The position numbers were made by a program, and so were the translations under genes. Under the pieces are notes generated by a model that was given only the letters and a program-made list of their open reading frames with translations, had not been told where the DNA came from and did no database searches. Shown piece after piece: positions 49,001 to 61,889 of a stretch of DNA of 64,000 nt. Origin of the DNA: Spisula solida (Eukaryota; Mollusca; Bivalvia; Venerida; Mactridae); contig OX365946.1 in the NCBI GenBank assembly GCA_947247005.1, forward strand, positions 7,820,453 through 7,884,452. The letters run 5' to 3'. Every line of letters starts with the position of its first letter. Position 1 is the stretch's first letter.

Positions 49001-50780
49001 ACATTTTAAGTGTGGACAAGTCTAAACCATGATCTAACAACAAGCACAAATATTTAGCCAACTGTTTTACCCTCGTCAAATGTTTACTTTGCATGAAGAT
49101 CATTCTGAAACCTTTCTAGTTTAACAAACATTCAATCATTTCCCGATTAAATATTACAACAATTAGGTTGTACTGAAATATCACTTATAATCTAAGCATA
49201 TGCTCTCATGACTTTGTTTTAAATATATCAATGGTGTAACAACAAGCAAAGGACTAAAGTTGTCACACATTTAATCAATTACGTTTAAAATATGTAACGT
49301 TTCGTAAAAAGACTCGTTTGTGTCAGATTATTTAATAGTTATTTTTATGCCCCTTATATCTTCTGAACTACATCATTTTTATACTTGTACACGCACTGCG
49401 GGTATTTTCGAAATAACATATATTCTCATTATTTAGTGATAGCGCTATATCCACAAATGTGTATTGAAGTTTAATGCAATTAATTTTATTTAAATTCTAG
49501 AATATTATGGCGAAAAAAGTCCGCGCTTTCCTTCGGGAAAAGGTCCCATAAATATAGCAAACGATGTTTGTGTATACATGTATAGACTATGTGATTTCAA
49601 AACAAACTCAGATTCTTAAATGTTATTCACCTAGCCTTCCAATAGTAAGAACGTTCGATGTAAATCATCTTAGGAGTCAATATAAACCATAACGAGAAAC
49701 AAACGAGAAAGAAAATACTAATCATATCATTGTGTCACGTGTTAAGTGTTTGTAATTGATTAAATTACAAGTTCAATAAAGGTTGTTTTAAATGTGCTGC
49801 CTCACGAAATGGGCTAAAAATTTTGTATATTGTGATTTTCCAACCTAACCAAGTATTGATGTAATAGAAAGCCACTGACGGTTGCTTTATGAAATATTAT
49901 TATAAAGATTTATAAGCAATTTAACCAATCTCGTTATCGTCCACTGAGTATTTTTTGTTGAAAAAAAATCTCTAAGTTTCCTTCTTACATGCTTTGTGAA
50001 TTATGTAATTCACACGTGATCGGACTGGTTTGATTTCCCATTCGTTTTCATCAAATGCGAACAAACCTCAGACAATTCAAGTAATAGTAGTGTCAATTCT
50101 ATAGTGTATTAATACCCTATAGAATGTTTGATGTAAAAATACTAAATAACTACCTAATGCCGAAGTTTCTAAAGTTATTTTAAGTTCATTGTGGTTGTTT
50201 ATTGGATATACAGTCGACTCTACCAAAATTACGCGAATATTTGACAATTTTATTTTATTTTTGTATTACACCAGTATGTGAGACAGTCCCTTTAAATGTC
50301 AGCATAAAAGATATCAAGTAATTAGTGACTAGTTCTATGTATATATACTATCTCACTTGAACGAAATAGCCGTACTGATGAGTTCAGAGTAAGGTCAGGG
50401 ATATTCAGAAATGTATGTTCATTCTCCCATAGTGCGTCAACCTTATCTTGATAACTTTAATGTCGTTATATTCACTAGTAATGGCGACTGATTAATATAA
50501 AAACAGGCAATGGAAAGGTTAATTATGTGTCACTTCTCTAATCTCCATCGCAAACTTGTTGTAGATATATATCGCTCATATGTAACAACTGATTCATCAA
50601 TGGTGTCAAGACATCCACATGGAATTGGTGAAGATATCAATCTTGAAAGGCGGTGATAGAACTTGTCAGTGGCCAAATCCCTGACAAATATATATACCTG
50701 TGTTAAAGCGTGTGGCACATCAGCCTTGCGACAGCCGTACATATGTCTACGGTCGTCGCACGAAACACCAGCATAATATG
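46004..50780. other. Gene-poor spacer between the two duplication copies
   Basis: No exon is recognised. Plus-strand frames at 46008-46289, 46261-46512 and 46519-46803, and the 104-codon minus-strand frame at 50530-50844, have no domain I can name. The notable content is the TTACGTGAC motif cluster at 46631-48410. Confidence 0.5.
46631..48410. promoter_or_regulatory. Cluster of TTTTACGTGACG-like motifs
   Basis: TTACGTGAC or its complement GTCACGTAA occurs exactly at about 46827, 46981, 46998, 47312, 47679, 48050, 48231 and 48400. Near copies (TTTTACGTGGCAC / GTGCCACGTAAAA) lie at 46633 and 47331. Sequence between copies is unrelated and spacing irregular, so it is not a simple tandem array. 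The word resembles bZIP/bHLH-type sites (ACGTGAC core). Function unknown. Confidence 0.4.
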
Positions 50781-51199
50781 ATAATGTACTGTTGTACGGC
50801 TGTTTCAATGCTGGTGTGACAAAGGCCTTATTGTGCTCACACATACTGGTATTTTATAACCACAATTATCTATTGTAAAAAAAAAACAATCCTACATTTC
50901 CGACAGCATGAGAGAAATTCGATAAATACGCACGCGTCAAAAGATGTAAAGCTGTGCAACTTTAATAAATCTTCTGAACATATAACAGCTCATTTTCTGA
51001 ATATATAACAGTTCATTTCTATATACATATACAACAGACAGATACGCCTTTGAGTCAATACGCTATATATAATTCACATAAATATAGCATCGGTAGATAT
51101 AAAACAATGTTTCTTACAGCTAATGCATGAATTCACTAGAATTCTAAAACTTGGGCCATGCAGTAATATCACCCATGATTAGTCCATATAGTTTACACA

Positions 51200-51295
51200 T
51201 TTAGTACGATTGGAACCCGTAATTGTACGGGGGCATCGCCATACAATCCGAAATACCAAAACAGTAGACCACTCAGCTATAACAATATATCAGCA
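51200..51295 (-). repeat. tRNA-like sequence (paralogue of 22700-22800)
   Basis: The minus strand carries GGGTTCCAATCGT at the B-box position and a degenerate A-box. The B-box is more eroded than in the upstream copy. Non-functional tRNA-like remnant. Confidence 0.45.
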
Positions 51296-51929
51296 GTATG
51301 ACAGAAACGGATTTTGATTGAAAGTTGATATTGTTTAATGTAGCTCTTGTTGGTGACATTTACGTCTTGGTAGTAACCCGGGAGATCTTTGTTATATTCT
51401 GATAGTTCTAACGAGACATCACGCATGCTTTATCGACTGGATCTTATAATGAAGTATACGTATATTTATGTAGTTAATCATGTCTGATTTGATTAGGATG
51501 GTGTTAACCTTTACATTTATAATTGGAAAACGGGAGTGCAGACTGACTATTAATGACTGGAATAAAATTCGGCCCACATTGAGAGATGTAAAGTAACGTC
51601 TATGTAGACGTTAAGCTGAGAACTACTCTAAATATTTCTACATTAATAAATGTGCTATATGCATTGAATTAAAAAGAAGGGGTACAGTTACAAAGCCAAA
51701 TGAACACGAAGGACAGTTGTACAGATTAATCACAAGTAGACATAATGTTCAAGACAACTTAAACAAAAAACACAAAACTAAACAGCTGAATGCAAAAGGA
51801 ACGGTGACAGTACAACACCCCAACCGTCGGCCGGATCAGTCAGTCAAACACACAACCGGAGTAAACGCCAAGCATATATAGTAATAACGAATCACAAGAA
51901 CAACCCCACATCTTAGGACAACACTGTTA

Positions 51930-52500
51930 CTCTCAAAAGAAAAGACAGAGTGACAAAAGGTATGCCTTTTTAATTTCTTTTTTCCTTATAACCTGGAAAG
52001 GCAAGCATGCCAAGTAAAATGGTCTGATGTATTTTCACCACGTGCTCTATGCTGACACATGCTATTATATTCGCAAGCTAACCACACATGCTATCAATAG
52101 GCATATGTAATTGATTCTCAGACGATAAGCATAGCAAGGTGTTTCTTCTATCATACAATAGTGTCAATGGGTGCCATCGAGAATTTCGGACGTGCACATG
52201 ACCAGGACAGTGTAAACGATTTTATTGATAATGTTTCACTGGTCAGATGACAGGACACTTTTGTGTAACGTAGGTAATGACGAGGGAACCGCCAATTTTG
52301 CGGCGGCTCTGTGAAGACCAAGACTTTGATGTTGTCCTGAACACTGTCAATACCTAAAACATTGAACATCAAACTAAGACGAACCCGATCGAATTGTGCG
52401 GTGGGGGTTAACCAGTGCCAGTCCATATTGAAGAGGGCGCTATGTGCTTTAAACAGATAGGTCGGATGTTTCATTTGACTGGTAGCAAATATACATATGG
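51930..52500. other. Segment unique to the downstream copy, upstream of P450
   Basis: The upstream copy passes straight from the equivalent of about 51930 to that of about 52500. The minus strand has a 144-codon frame (52151-52585) without a recognisable domain, which overruns into the conserved promoter side. The plus strand reads MGAIENFGRAHDQDSVNDFI before a stop, which could be a worn retroelement gag start, but I cannot establish this. Confidence 0.4.
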
Positions 52501-52771
52501 TTTCATATACGATAACAAATATGTATGCTACGTCATGTACCTTCAAACATTTATGAGCAGATAAACTATGTTTACGTCTTTTCATAACGTAATGTTATGC
52601 TTGTTATCAGCTGACAAAAGTACATACGTCGAGTATCTTAACCTAATTCGGATCTTAGTCTGTGTATACGGTACATCATATGATATCATCGTAAACAATG
52701 TGAACCGATCATTTAACTAGGTTCTTGCAGTAGTATTACAAACTATTATATGTGTAAAACATAGCATAAAC
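52500..52771 (+). promoter_or_regulatory. Conserved 5' flank of the P450 gene
   Basis: About 270 bp immediately before the ATG match 23480-23763 before the pseudogene, including 'acaaatatgtatgctacgtc', 'catttatgagcagataaac', 'cttttcataacgtaat' and 'atagcata...catggcggatata'. No TATA box at a convincing distance is visible. The promoter probably lies here, but conservation is also expected from recent duplication. Confidence 0.4.
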
Positions 52772-55700
52772 ATGGCGGATATAACAACATACGCGTTAGT
52801 TACAATATGTATGCTGCTTTTTGTATACATTCTCAAAAACAAATTCTCTCGTGGCCGAAAGAACTACCCAAACGGTCCAATTGGATTACCAATCGTGGGT
52901 GTAGTGCCTTTTTACGGAAGTCATCCACCAAAGACATTCTTCAGATGGTGGCAGCAATATGGTGACCTATTTCGGATACAACTTGGAAGTTGGAACGCCG
53001 TTGTTGTAAATGGATATTCTGCCATCAGGGAGGTAACACATCATCCCGCGGATGCATTTAGTGGTCGTCCGAACTTCGTCTCTATGGAAGTACTGACGGA
53101 GCGAATTGGCGAAGAGACATTCGCGTTTGGCAACTTTACCCCTGCTTACGTCAAACAGCAGAAAATGGCGGCAAGAGCTCTCCGGTTGTTTACATCCGGC
53201 AAACCGGAAGTAATTGACGAGCTAGTTTCGTCGGAAGCAAGTTTATTTGTCGACCAGATGCTCGAAAAATGCGGAATTGTTCCTGGATATGTAGTATCTA
53301 GGATACAGACATTGGTATTACGGGTCATGTTTCAGTTACTCTACGGTAGAGGTAATGACGCAGATATGGAACGGAAAATAAGGGCGATGACAGACTTCAT
53401 TGAAGAATTTGACGAATTCACCGGCAGCGGAAGTGCCATTGATGTTATGCCCTGGCTCAAATACGTCATGCCGTGGAAAATAATCCAGCTACGTAAATTA
53501 CTACCAAGGACTTATCAAATACAAGAAGAACAGGTTTAGTGTAATATATTGATATTTCTCTCATTTACAGGTACATGTATATAATTCCTAAATCGAATGT
53601 ATAAAACGATGGTGAGGAGTGGGACAAATTTAAAGTATATGTAGGCATGCATACAATATGTCACTGAAATTGTTTCAATGCATCTTTTTATATAAAATTA
53701 TTATTATTACGTAGTGCATGATTTAGTTATATGAAGTAGCTACACTTCTATATTCTCATAAATTGTTTTTTATTCCAAATATGCAAATAATGTTAATTTA
53801 TTCAAATTCATGGAAAATTAGTATCCTTTACCAACAGAATAAATGCTCCAAATTCGTATCGGAGTTAAAGATACCGGTGCCTGTAACCTCGAGCACAATC
53901 AATGTTTTTTATTTGTCGAAATATATTGACACAGTGTTGGGATAGGTACCCTAAAATGTAGCTTACGTTACTGTTGCCACGTTAGATTTTCAACTTCATG
54001 AACTTACTACATCTATAATCTGTTTTTGGCTGCTCTTTTTATGTTCCGATTACAATCTACCGTATTTAGTGAGCTTGTTCGTGCGATGACAGCTTTATAT
54101 TGAATGAAGTTCATGTTAAGGTACCAGTTCAAAAAGTGTATTTATAATTATGTAATTAATAATTGCACAGTGTATATTTCGATGTATGTGACAATAGTTT
54201 GTAGTGCATATGTTTCAATTATTGTTTCATCAAGCAGTAGTTTAAAGGCTAGCAAATGATAAAATATCAACCTTACGATGTACAATAACCCAATTTTGAA
54301 AATTTGCTATTTTTTCGTGAAAAAATCAACAGAGCGTATAAGACTGAATCATACGTTACCATAGTTTTAGTATAGCGTACAGCACATGTTATAAACATTA
54401 TAATAAGTAGATAATCCATTACACTCTATTGTGATCTACATTGGAACCTATCCGTATGGTGATATTGGAAGGTTCAAAAGTTGAAAACAAACATACGTTA
54501 CGAAACATACGTTACGAAACAAATGTACTAAAGGAGGTTCCAACGCTCAAAACAATGATGTACGGGTATTTTACGGGTACTGTAAGACTTTTTATGACAG
54601 GTGGCATCTTTGAATACATGGCTATAATGTCTAAAATAGGTGAGGCTGACAAAATTGCTGATTGTTGATATCTTTGCAAACGATTTTGACCATTAAATAT
54701 CAAGTGTCAAGTAAGTGCTCCTTGTGAGTGATTACTGGATCTTTAATTTTATTTTAAACATACATATCATAGTATGCTTATATCAACATATACTGTATAT
54801 TTATATATAATCCAGTGTATACATCAACAAAGTCTCCAATCTGATTTGTATGTTTCATAGTTCCGATTCGTGTCTATATCAGTTTTTATTTGATGTATCG
54901 CTTCATATATGCTTTTGAAATAAGCCTTTTACAATAGTTATCATAATTATTTAAACAACAAAACATTGACGGACAGTACGCTTATTGAGATATTTTTCTT
55001 CTTTTACAAAAGATTTTCTGCTGAATGAGCGCGTTGTATTGAAAAAGCTTATGTCAGTTAATAAAACGTGGTTCTAGTACCGATATATTCATATAAATTA
55101 TGTATTTGTAGATATATTATTCATATCAGCTATACACAATTACTGATAGCATAAAGGGTTTTACAACATTGTACATGCTGTAAACGTCTAAAAGGATTGA
55201 TAACGAATGTTTCAGACTAAACTAAAAAATACTATGTTTCAATACGTGCGATTGCTTCATCAGCTGAATGTGACGTCTCAAAATCATGTTTATGGAAGCG
55301 CAATTACTATGTTCATTTAATTAATAAAATAACCAGCGCGCATTACTTTAAATGTATATTTAATTACCACTGGTATGTATGTAGGTACAACGAAACATAC
55401 GTAACTGATATTTTGCAGTGTATGTATTGAGCCACTTGGTTCTCAACAACACAGAAGAGATTGTTAAAATCATTTTGGCAAATGATTCAACACACATATC
55501 GCTAGAAAATGGCGGGTATTAAATTGAAAAAATAAGTAGTTGATTTTTTTCATTTTTAAACTTTCTAAAATTGAGAAACAGCGTCAGATAGCTGAACGTA
55601 CCTCATATACATTCAGTTTATTTCGATCGTTGAAATTTTTAGACACTCAAATGTTTAATATTTTTTTGCACGTGGATGGGATAACTTTTTATTATTTTCA

Positions 55701-58080
55701 ACTGCTGATTTTATTTACGCGGAAGTTCAATATAAAAGATCTTCAACACATAAATAGCATGCATTGATTAAAATGTACTATTTTATAAATATCTTTAAAT
55801 GAACTGGTTGGTGTCAAGTATGCAAGAAACAGTTAGAATGAACAAAAGACAATGGTGTGTCATTTGAAATTGCGTACCTCGCTAAAGATCCGGATGACTT
55901 ATCATTTTAATGATTTCAATGTCTAAATAGATGATTTTACAATATTTAAAGGTATTTCGGAAACAATTCAATCTTTTGATAATAGGCGCATCCTTCAGCT
56001 ACAATTTGTGCCGTTCATAATACCCGCATATCAAAGAACATTCAATGCTTTCTTTGTAATTATAGAAGTTATGTACATAACGTTGTAACTCTATTTTAAA
56101 AGAATAATCTTGATTACCTTGCTTAGCTATTACTGTATTTGGTATCCTTTTTAAAATATTGCATTGGCTGCTGCTTTCCACTTCTCATCTTATATGAAAC
56201 TATGAATGTAAAATACAACGAGTTTTCTATTTTGTTCTGTCAGGGGCATAATAATCACACCAGCATAAGGGTTTCCATGTAATATCAATGACTTTAAGAT
56301 CATTCATAATTTAAAGAAATAGAAAATAGTTCGTGAGATGATTGTGCATTCATGTGTTTTTACAATATAGTGGTTGTAAAAACTCCCGAATTGAAGAATA
56401 TAGAGATTATATAGCATTATGAACAATTGAACATATCATTTCAGGTTCATGAACATTACGATACATTTTCTCGTGACGTCATTAGAGATGTAGCTGACGC
56501 CATTATTGCCAGTGATGCAGACGACGAGGCAAACACAGATCGTTTCGTATTGTCTCGAGCCAGACTGAATAATACGCTGACTGATCTGCTAGGAGCTGGG
56601 TAATATTTCGTAACTCATCTTTTATCGTCACGTGTGCATAGTCAGTACTATCAAAAGCGTGTCACTAGAGCTGTTTTAGGTATTATTCTTAATATTTTCC
56701 TTCAACCAAATTCTGTGTGTGCAAATAGCTAATAAACAAATCGACACAACCGAAAAAGCAGAGAACGTGATGAACATAAAGTATATTCGTCAAACTGTAA
56801 CAGATATTAGACAGACAGAGAACACAAGTTCTTTATTAGAAAATTATTGTGTTCGAAATTTGCAAACCTCAATTTGATTGATCGAGTTCTAGTTCCTGTT
56901 ACACCGTTACGCGTATGCAAGATAAGACATGCTCATAAAAATACAACTGCATGGCATTGTGTATTTTACACGTTTGCACGGAAGAATATGTATCAGACAC
57001 AGTTTAATTGATTTTACACCTAATCACAATCTGTCGTCGGCGAAATGTTTCAGGGACATTTATTGCGTGTTATCACGCACACGCCAGTGTGTGCTAACAT
57101 ATTAAATTATGTTGTTGTTTAACATAGATTCACACTGTACTGTCTATCACGTAATGTATAGGTGTTTCGGTACCTAGAAATTGCTATTAAATTTGTAAAT
57201 CAAATAATTACCTCAAATGACTTGCTTAGCAATGATGCAAGATCTGATCTTGATCCCCTTAACCGACCGTTAACAGTAAATATTAATAATCAATCAAAAG
57301 TCATCAAATCGTTTTATTCGTCGTTTTCACTGTATATACCATTTTCATACAGAGATAGCAATATTTGCAATATATTCTTTTATGTGCCTTTCATGACCTC
57401 TTGTTTCTATGGGGTGCTGCCTTCCCTGTCCAGTTTGTTCTTGTCTTTGTGATCATATTATTGGAAATAATTAAATTTGTTTCTTTTATTAACATCACAG
57501 ATTCGATACCACGAATAAGACAGTTACTTGGATGCTACTTTACATGATAGCCTATCCAGACGTGCAGAGAAAAGTGCACCAAGAAATCAATGAAGTCGTC
57601 AACGGGCAAAAGGTATCAATTAAGGATAAGAAGTATCTACTCTATACCGAGGCAGTATATCTAGAAGTAAGCCGGCTAGTTACACAGCTGCCATTTGCTG
57701 TACCACATTGTGCAATAATGGATGCCAAGATAGGAGAGTTCGATGTTGACAAAGGAACTGTCGTCATATTGAATCTACATTCAGTGCACCACGACAAGGA
57801 CTATTGGGGAGATCCAGAGTGTTTCCGACCAGAGCGTTTCCTCAGCAAAGAAAACGTCCTGGATGCTGATATGTGTTCCCATGTGATCCCGTTTGGACTG
57901 GGTCGCCGCCGCTGCGTTGGTGAGGCTCTGGCAAAAATGAATGTGTTCATGTCATTCGCGACAATAATGCAAAGATGTGAATTCATTAAGCCGCCCGGGG
58001 AGGTATTGGACCTAACTCCAATCCCTGGACTTGTTTATCGCCCACATGACTTTCGAGTATTGGTGAAAGAGAGGGAGTAG
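52772..58080 (+). CDS. Cytochrome P450, clan 2 (CYP1/CYP17-like), three exons
   Basis: Exons 52772-53533, 56445-56599 and 57501-58080 join in frame to 498 codons plus TAG, a normal microsomal P450 length. All junctions are GT-AG. Residues 4-21 are a hydrophobic ER anchor, followed by a basic stretch and the hinge YPNGPIGLPIVG (32-43). The I-helix oxygen-activation motif AGFDTT (305-310) is split across exons 2 and 3. ExxR is E361-R364, PERF is 416-419, and the haem signature FGLGRRRCVG is 437-446 with the thiolate ligand Cys444. The C-terminal half (IGEFDVDKGTVVILNLHSVH) resembles the CYP17/CYP1/CYP2 group, so it is a monooxygenase of lipophilic or steroid-like substrates, taking electrons from P450 reductase. 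The substrate cannot be told from sequence. The C-helix WxxxR is replaced by V127...K131. The start is the first ATG and is shared with the pseudogene. Confidence 0.95.
53534..56444 (+). other. P450 intron 1
   Basis: 2.9-kb phase-0 intron (donor GTTTAG, acceptor TTTCAG). A+T-rich. Several short frames (for example 54441-54668) have no homologue in the P450 fold and no splice context, so I do not treat them as exons. Confidence 0.7.
56600..57500 (+). other. P450 intron 2
   Basis: 0.9-kb phase-2 intron interrupting the I-helix glycine codon (donor GTAATA, acceptor CATCACAG). Nothing else recognised. Confidence 0.75.
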
Positions 58081-58225
58081 ATCGTGCAACATATTTAAGT
58101 ACTATGCTGTGTAATTGAGTATGACCGTAGGTAGAATTACTTAGCACTGGCACCTCCATAAATAAACCGCGTGCCATTTACATAATGTGCATCCAAAGTT
58201 GTAACCATCTACATGTATTATCAAA

Positions 58226-58231
58226 TAAATT
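58226..58231 (+). terminator. Candidate poly(A) signal of the P450 gene
   Basis: AATAAA about 145 bp after the stop codon, with further AATAAA-like words within 20 bp. Confidence 0.4.
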
Positions 58232-58542
58232 AATAAATAGTATTCCATGCAGTTGAAGAGAAACTATGCAAATACAAGACAAGACGATAATAACAAATCG
58301 TAGATGAGAGGGAAGACAGTGTAGACATAGCAGGCAATGGCACCATAAAGAACATATAAAATAACAGATTGCATGTACTAGTATAAATGTAAATATAAAA
58401 AAAAATGAGTAACGTTTAGCATTGACGTATTTACTAATATTTGAATTTCTCCATGGTAAACATTTAACTTATAAGGGCAATGTTCCAAACTAAGCTGATC
58501 CGTTTTGTATTTTATACTGTACTGTATATATATTTTCTTGTA

Positions 58543-59030
58543 CATTAAGTTTCGTCTAGACGAGTTCTACTCAAGGTTTGGTGTAAAATAGAAGCCGTAC
58601 TTCATCATTTGATGACGTATACTAACGCCTTGCAATGTCAACATAGCGAATATGATATTCATTTCGGTTTTATGTGTTCTGTAAAATCAAGAACTTAAAC
58701 CAAATATTTTAGACATGATACATATTTGAATTATGCATACGCTAATAATATGTAATCTAAATAATTTGTATAATATAAAAATGTTACGTTTTAATATATT
58801 ATTAATACCGGTATATAATGTCCCTTTGTAATATTCGTTTCCCTTTTTATTGCAATTTCTAAACACCTTCACGTGTTCGAATATTGAACATGAACCATCC
58901 TCTAAATTTGATCAAATTCGCTTATTTTCTCTGTGAACTAAGAGTATAATATTGTATATTATAAATGCTTAACGGTCATTCTACAGATCATGTTACAACT
59001 TGGAATGAACATTTGGAACGTACATGTATA
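58543..59030. repeat. Duplicated non-coding block (matches 34403-34900)
   Basis: Direct-orientation paralogue with scattered substitutions and small indels. No gene visible. Confidence 0.8.
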
Positions 59031-61048
59031 GTTTCCAAAAAATGTTTTTTTTTCGATAGGTCTCTATGTTTATCAATGTTTGCAGACTGTGTACAATTGC
59101 TAGGCTAAGTGTTGAAGGGAATTGAAACTGTACATGGTTTTAGTATGTGATCACTTAATAACCGACAGATACGTTACGTTGCATTAAAGACTAGATTATC
59201 TGATTAAGGGATATAAAATGTTATCAACAATAATGTCCATTTAAAGGCAGTGGTATTTAATAGCATATAATCCATAATACACATGATGGCGGAATATGTT
59301 CAAATGAAGAAGATTTAAGCATATTGGTTCGTTCCGAGAGGTTTATCAGTACTATGTGATTCATATAAAATAATCTTGTCTACAACATGGTTAATGCGTT
59401 GAAAAATACTGTTAAAGAAGAAATACTTATCTTCAAGCTGTATATGCAAACTGCTCAAGGTTACACAGATAAACGTGTAAACTTATGGTTTCTTCTAGTA
59501 TGGGAACGTACGCATGTCATCTTGTAACGTATCTGAAGATCAAAGCATGTTGTTGTTTCCTCGTCAAAAGAGCTTATATGTTCAATAATGTATGCATAAG
59601 TATGATAATACGTATGTTCCAGTTTGGTCTCGAAACATACCACAATGAATCTCAAATTGCATCATCTTTGTAGTAGTGTTACGTATCTTATGCTAAGTTA
59701 AACGTTAAACGTAAAACTGTTAAAGTATTGGTTATTTAACATAACGCTAAATATTTAAACTTTTAAATTTTTTAAACATCTATAAAATAATAAGCCAAAC
59801 GTAACATTACAATAAGGATACGACTTTACACATACCGATAGATAATAAACAAAATGGTGCTATTCAAACAGGTGTGGGAATCTCTCCTCCTCTGCATCAA
59901 AATTGTGGAAGGATCGCTAAATATGAAATGAATGACTATTGTGTTCAGCACAAAACAGCAAACGAAATTTAGACAAACAAAATTGGTAGTATTGAAAAGC
60001 AATTACATCCACAGCCACCAAATTAAATAGTCCCACTATCGTATTGGACGTTGACTGAAAACATCACGGGCAATCAATATCGGACTGATGCAGATGCAGT
60101 GTGAACCTAAGTCACTTAAAATTGCATGAACCATTATATTAAGTCAATACATAGATACGGATTTGTACATAGAAGCGAAAACAGGTTCGTTGCATAGCTA
60201 AGCCGATACGTTACGACACATGTTATGAAGCATATTTATTTGAATGTTTTTTTTTCTAATTTCGAAAATAGTTTCTTTATCTTTAAAAACAAGTGTAGGG
60301 GGTTTGTTTTCGATATAAGATATGAAAACATTGAAAATTAGCAATGAATATCGAATATTAACTCGCGTTTTAAAGTCACTCTTGTCTTTACTAAAGACCA
60401 TCTGAACTTGGCACTGAAATGCACTCTACATGGCGATGGGTCATGTCCGGATGTCATCTTTTTATAGCGTGTTATTTTACTAAGTCTATTTAATTTATAA
60501 TCCTTGACATGAGTAAGATGCTTAAAATGCACCTATATTTGCATATATTATCAAAAATTCCGTAACGCATCTGTTCTGTATAACGTATTTGTCATAAACA
60601 TGTTTGAGCACATGAAAAAAGATGATATGGTATTTGTCTGCGTATTTCAACATGTACATAGTTAGTATCCTTTGATGATATTGCATATAAAAAGCATTTA
60701 TTTACACAACAGTTACGTGTGTTTATTGAATAATTTCACAAATCGGTTGCAAAACTTCAAAAAAGTGCCTTCCGCTGTTCAAATCTTCGTTACTTAGAAA
60801 TAAAATGCTTTCGCTGAAAAATTATTTCCAAGCAATGCCACCTTACTTAATTCAAACAGTCAAACTGACTATAAAATGACGGAAAATGCGTTTTATTTTC
60901 ATCTACTATTTGATATATTAGCAGCGTAACGTATATGTTGCCAACATCGCCGACACAGTGATAAGGACCTGTGATAAGGACATAAATCAGATATTCTACC
61001 AAGTAGTCTCTGATATTGATTAAGGTTTAACCATTTCACATCATATCC
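59031..61048. other. Downstream-copy spacer
   Basis: A+T-rich, with no counterpart in the upstream copy that I can align and no recognised gene. Frames of 60-67 codons on both strands lack features. Confidence 0.5.
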
Positions 61049-61577
61049 TTTTCGCTACCATAGCGTACTAATGCATTTCGGCCTTCCATAGTTTACGACC
61101 TTAATGCACAAATTCGGGAATTTTGCTGTCATGGGTACACATGCATCCCAGACTAAAGGATATTACGGGCGCAATGTCGTGCACAGATTTTTGGGCACTC
61201 TGGGCCCCTTTAAAGAGGGTCTTGAACGTAGATTTTCAAAAACTGAAATAACTGGTCATACCCGCCATTGTGGTACGAATCCCTGTGGCATTGCATTTAA
61301 TTTAACGTTTAGCGCCAAAATGTTTTTATTTTTCTATATAAGGAATATAAGGCTAAAAAAAGTTATTCGCGCATGGGTCACTGTCACATCGTCATTTCCA
61401 GTGACCTTTAGTCGAAATGTTCACAATTTTGCCTACTTTCACTTTCGGGCAGGTATGTAGCATCCGGATGTATCGAGTTTTCATCAGTGCTGCAAGTCAA
61501 TAATGTCTCCGGAACGGAGTATAGGGTCAATACGAATTTCTCCTAGGCCCCCACCCCCAAATCGTGGAAGCGGAAAG
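61049..61577. mobile_element. ~530-bp non-autonomous element, copy 2
   Basis: Same family as 21990-22563: CGCTACCATAGCGTACTAAT at the left, then 'tttcggccttcc', 'gtttacgacc', 'gtgacctttagtcgaa' and 'tatcgagttt' in the same order, ending near 'cgtggaagcggaaag'. A 118-codon frame (61104-61460) crosses it but is not shared in frame with copy 1, so it is not coding. Confidence 0.7.
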
Positions 61578-61889
61578 AATACAAACTATAACATTAAGGA
61601 TTCCGTACATTATAACACGTAACAAACCAGCATAGTTGACAATAACACTATATCACCAACATGTACATTTGAAAGAATTCGGGCTCCATTAAGCATTTAT
61701 AACTCTCAAAATGTTTGCAATAGAATGAAATCTGTGATGAATCTGACAGTACTTATGCCAATGTGTATTATCTAGCGTTAAGCACGTACTAATTTAATTT
61801 TACCAGAAAACAGTGCGCCGACAGCACTTGTCCATGATTGTGTTCCTCATCTGTAGAATGAATGGTGTAAACAAGAATGATATTTTTGT

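Noticed and set aside
50530..50844. 104-codon minus-strand frame at the start of the downstream duplication copy
   Set aside because: No domain recognised. It crosses the duplication border, and the upstream copy does not preserve it.
52151..52585. 144-codon minus-strand frame upstream of the P450 gene
   Set aside because: No recognisable domain. It lies in a segment missing from the paralogous copy and overlaps the conserved 5' flank of P450. Chance frame or worn retroelement.
54441..54668. 75-codon frame as an extra P450 exon
   Set aside because: Exon 1 joins exon 2 in phase 0 without it, the total of 498 aa is already complete, and the peptide does not fit the P450 fold.
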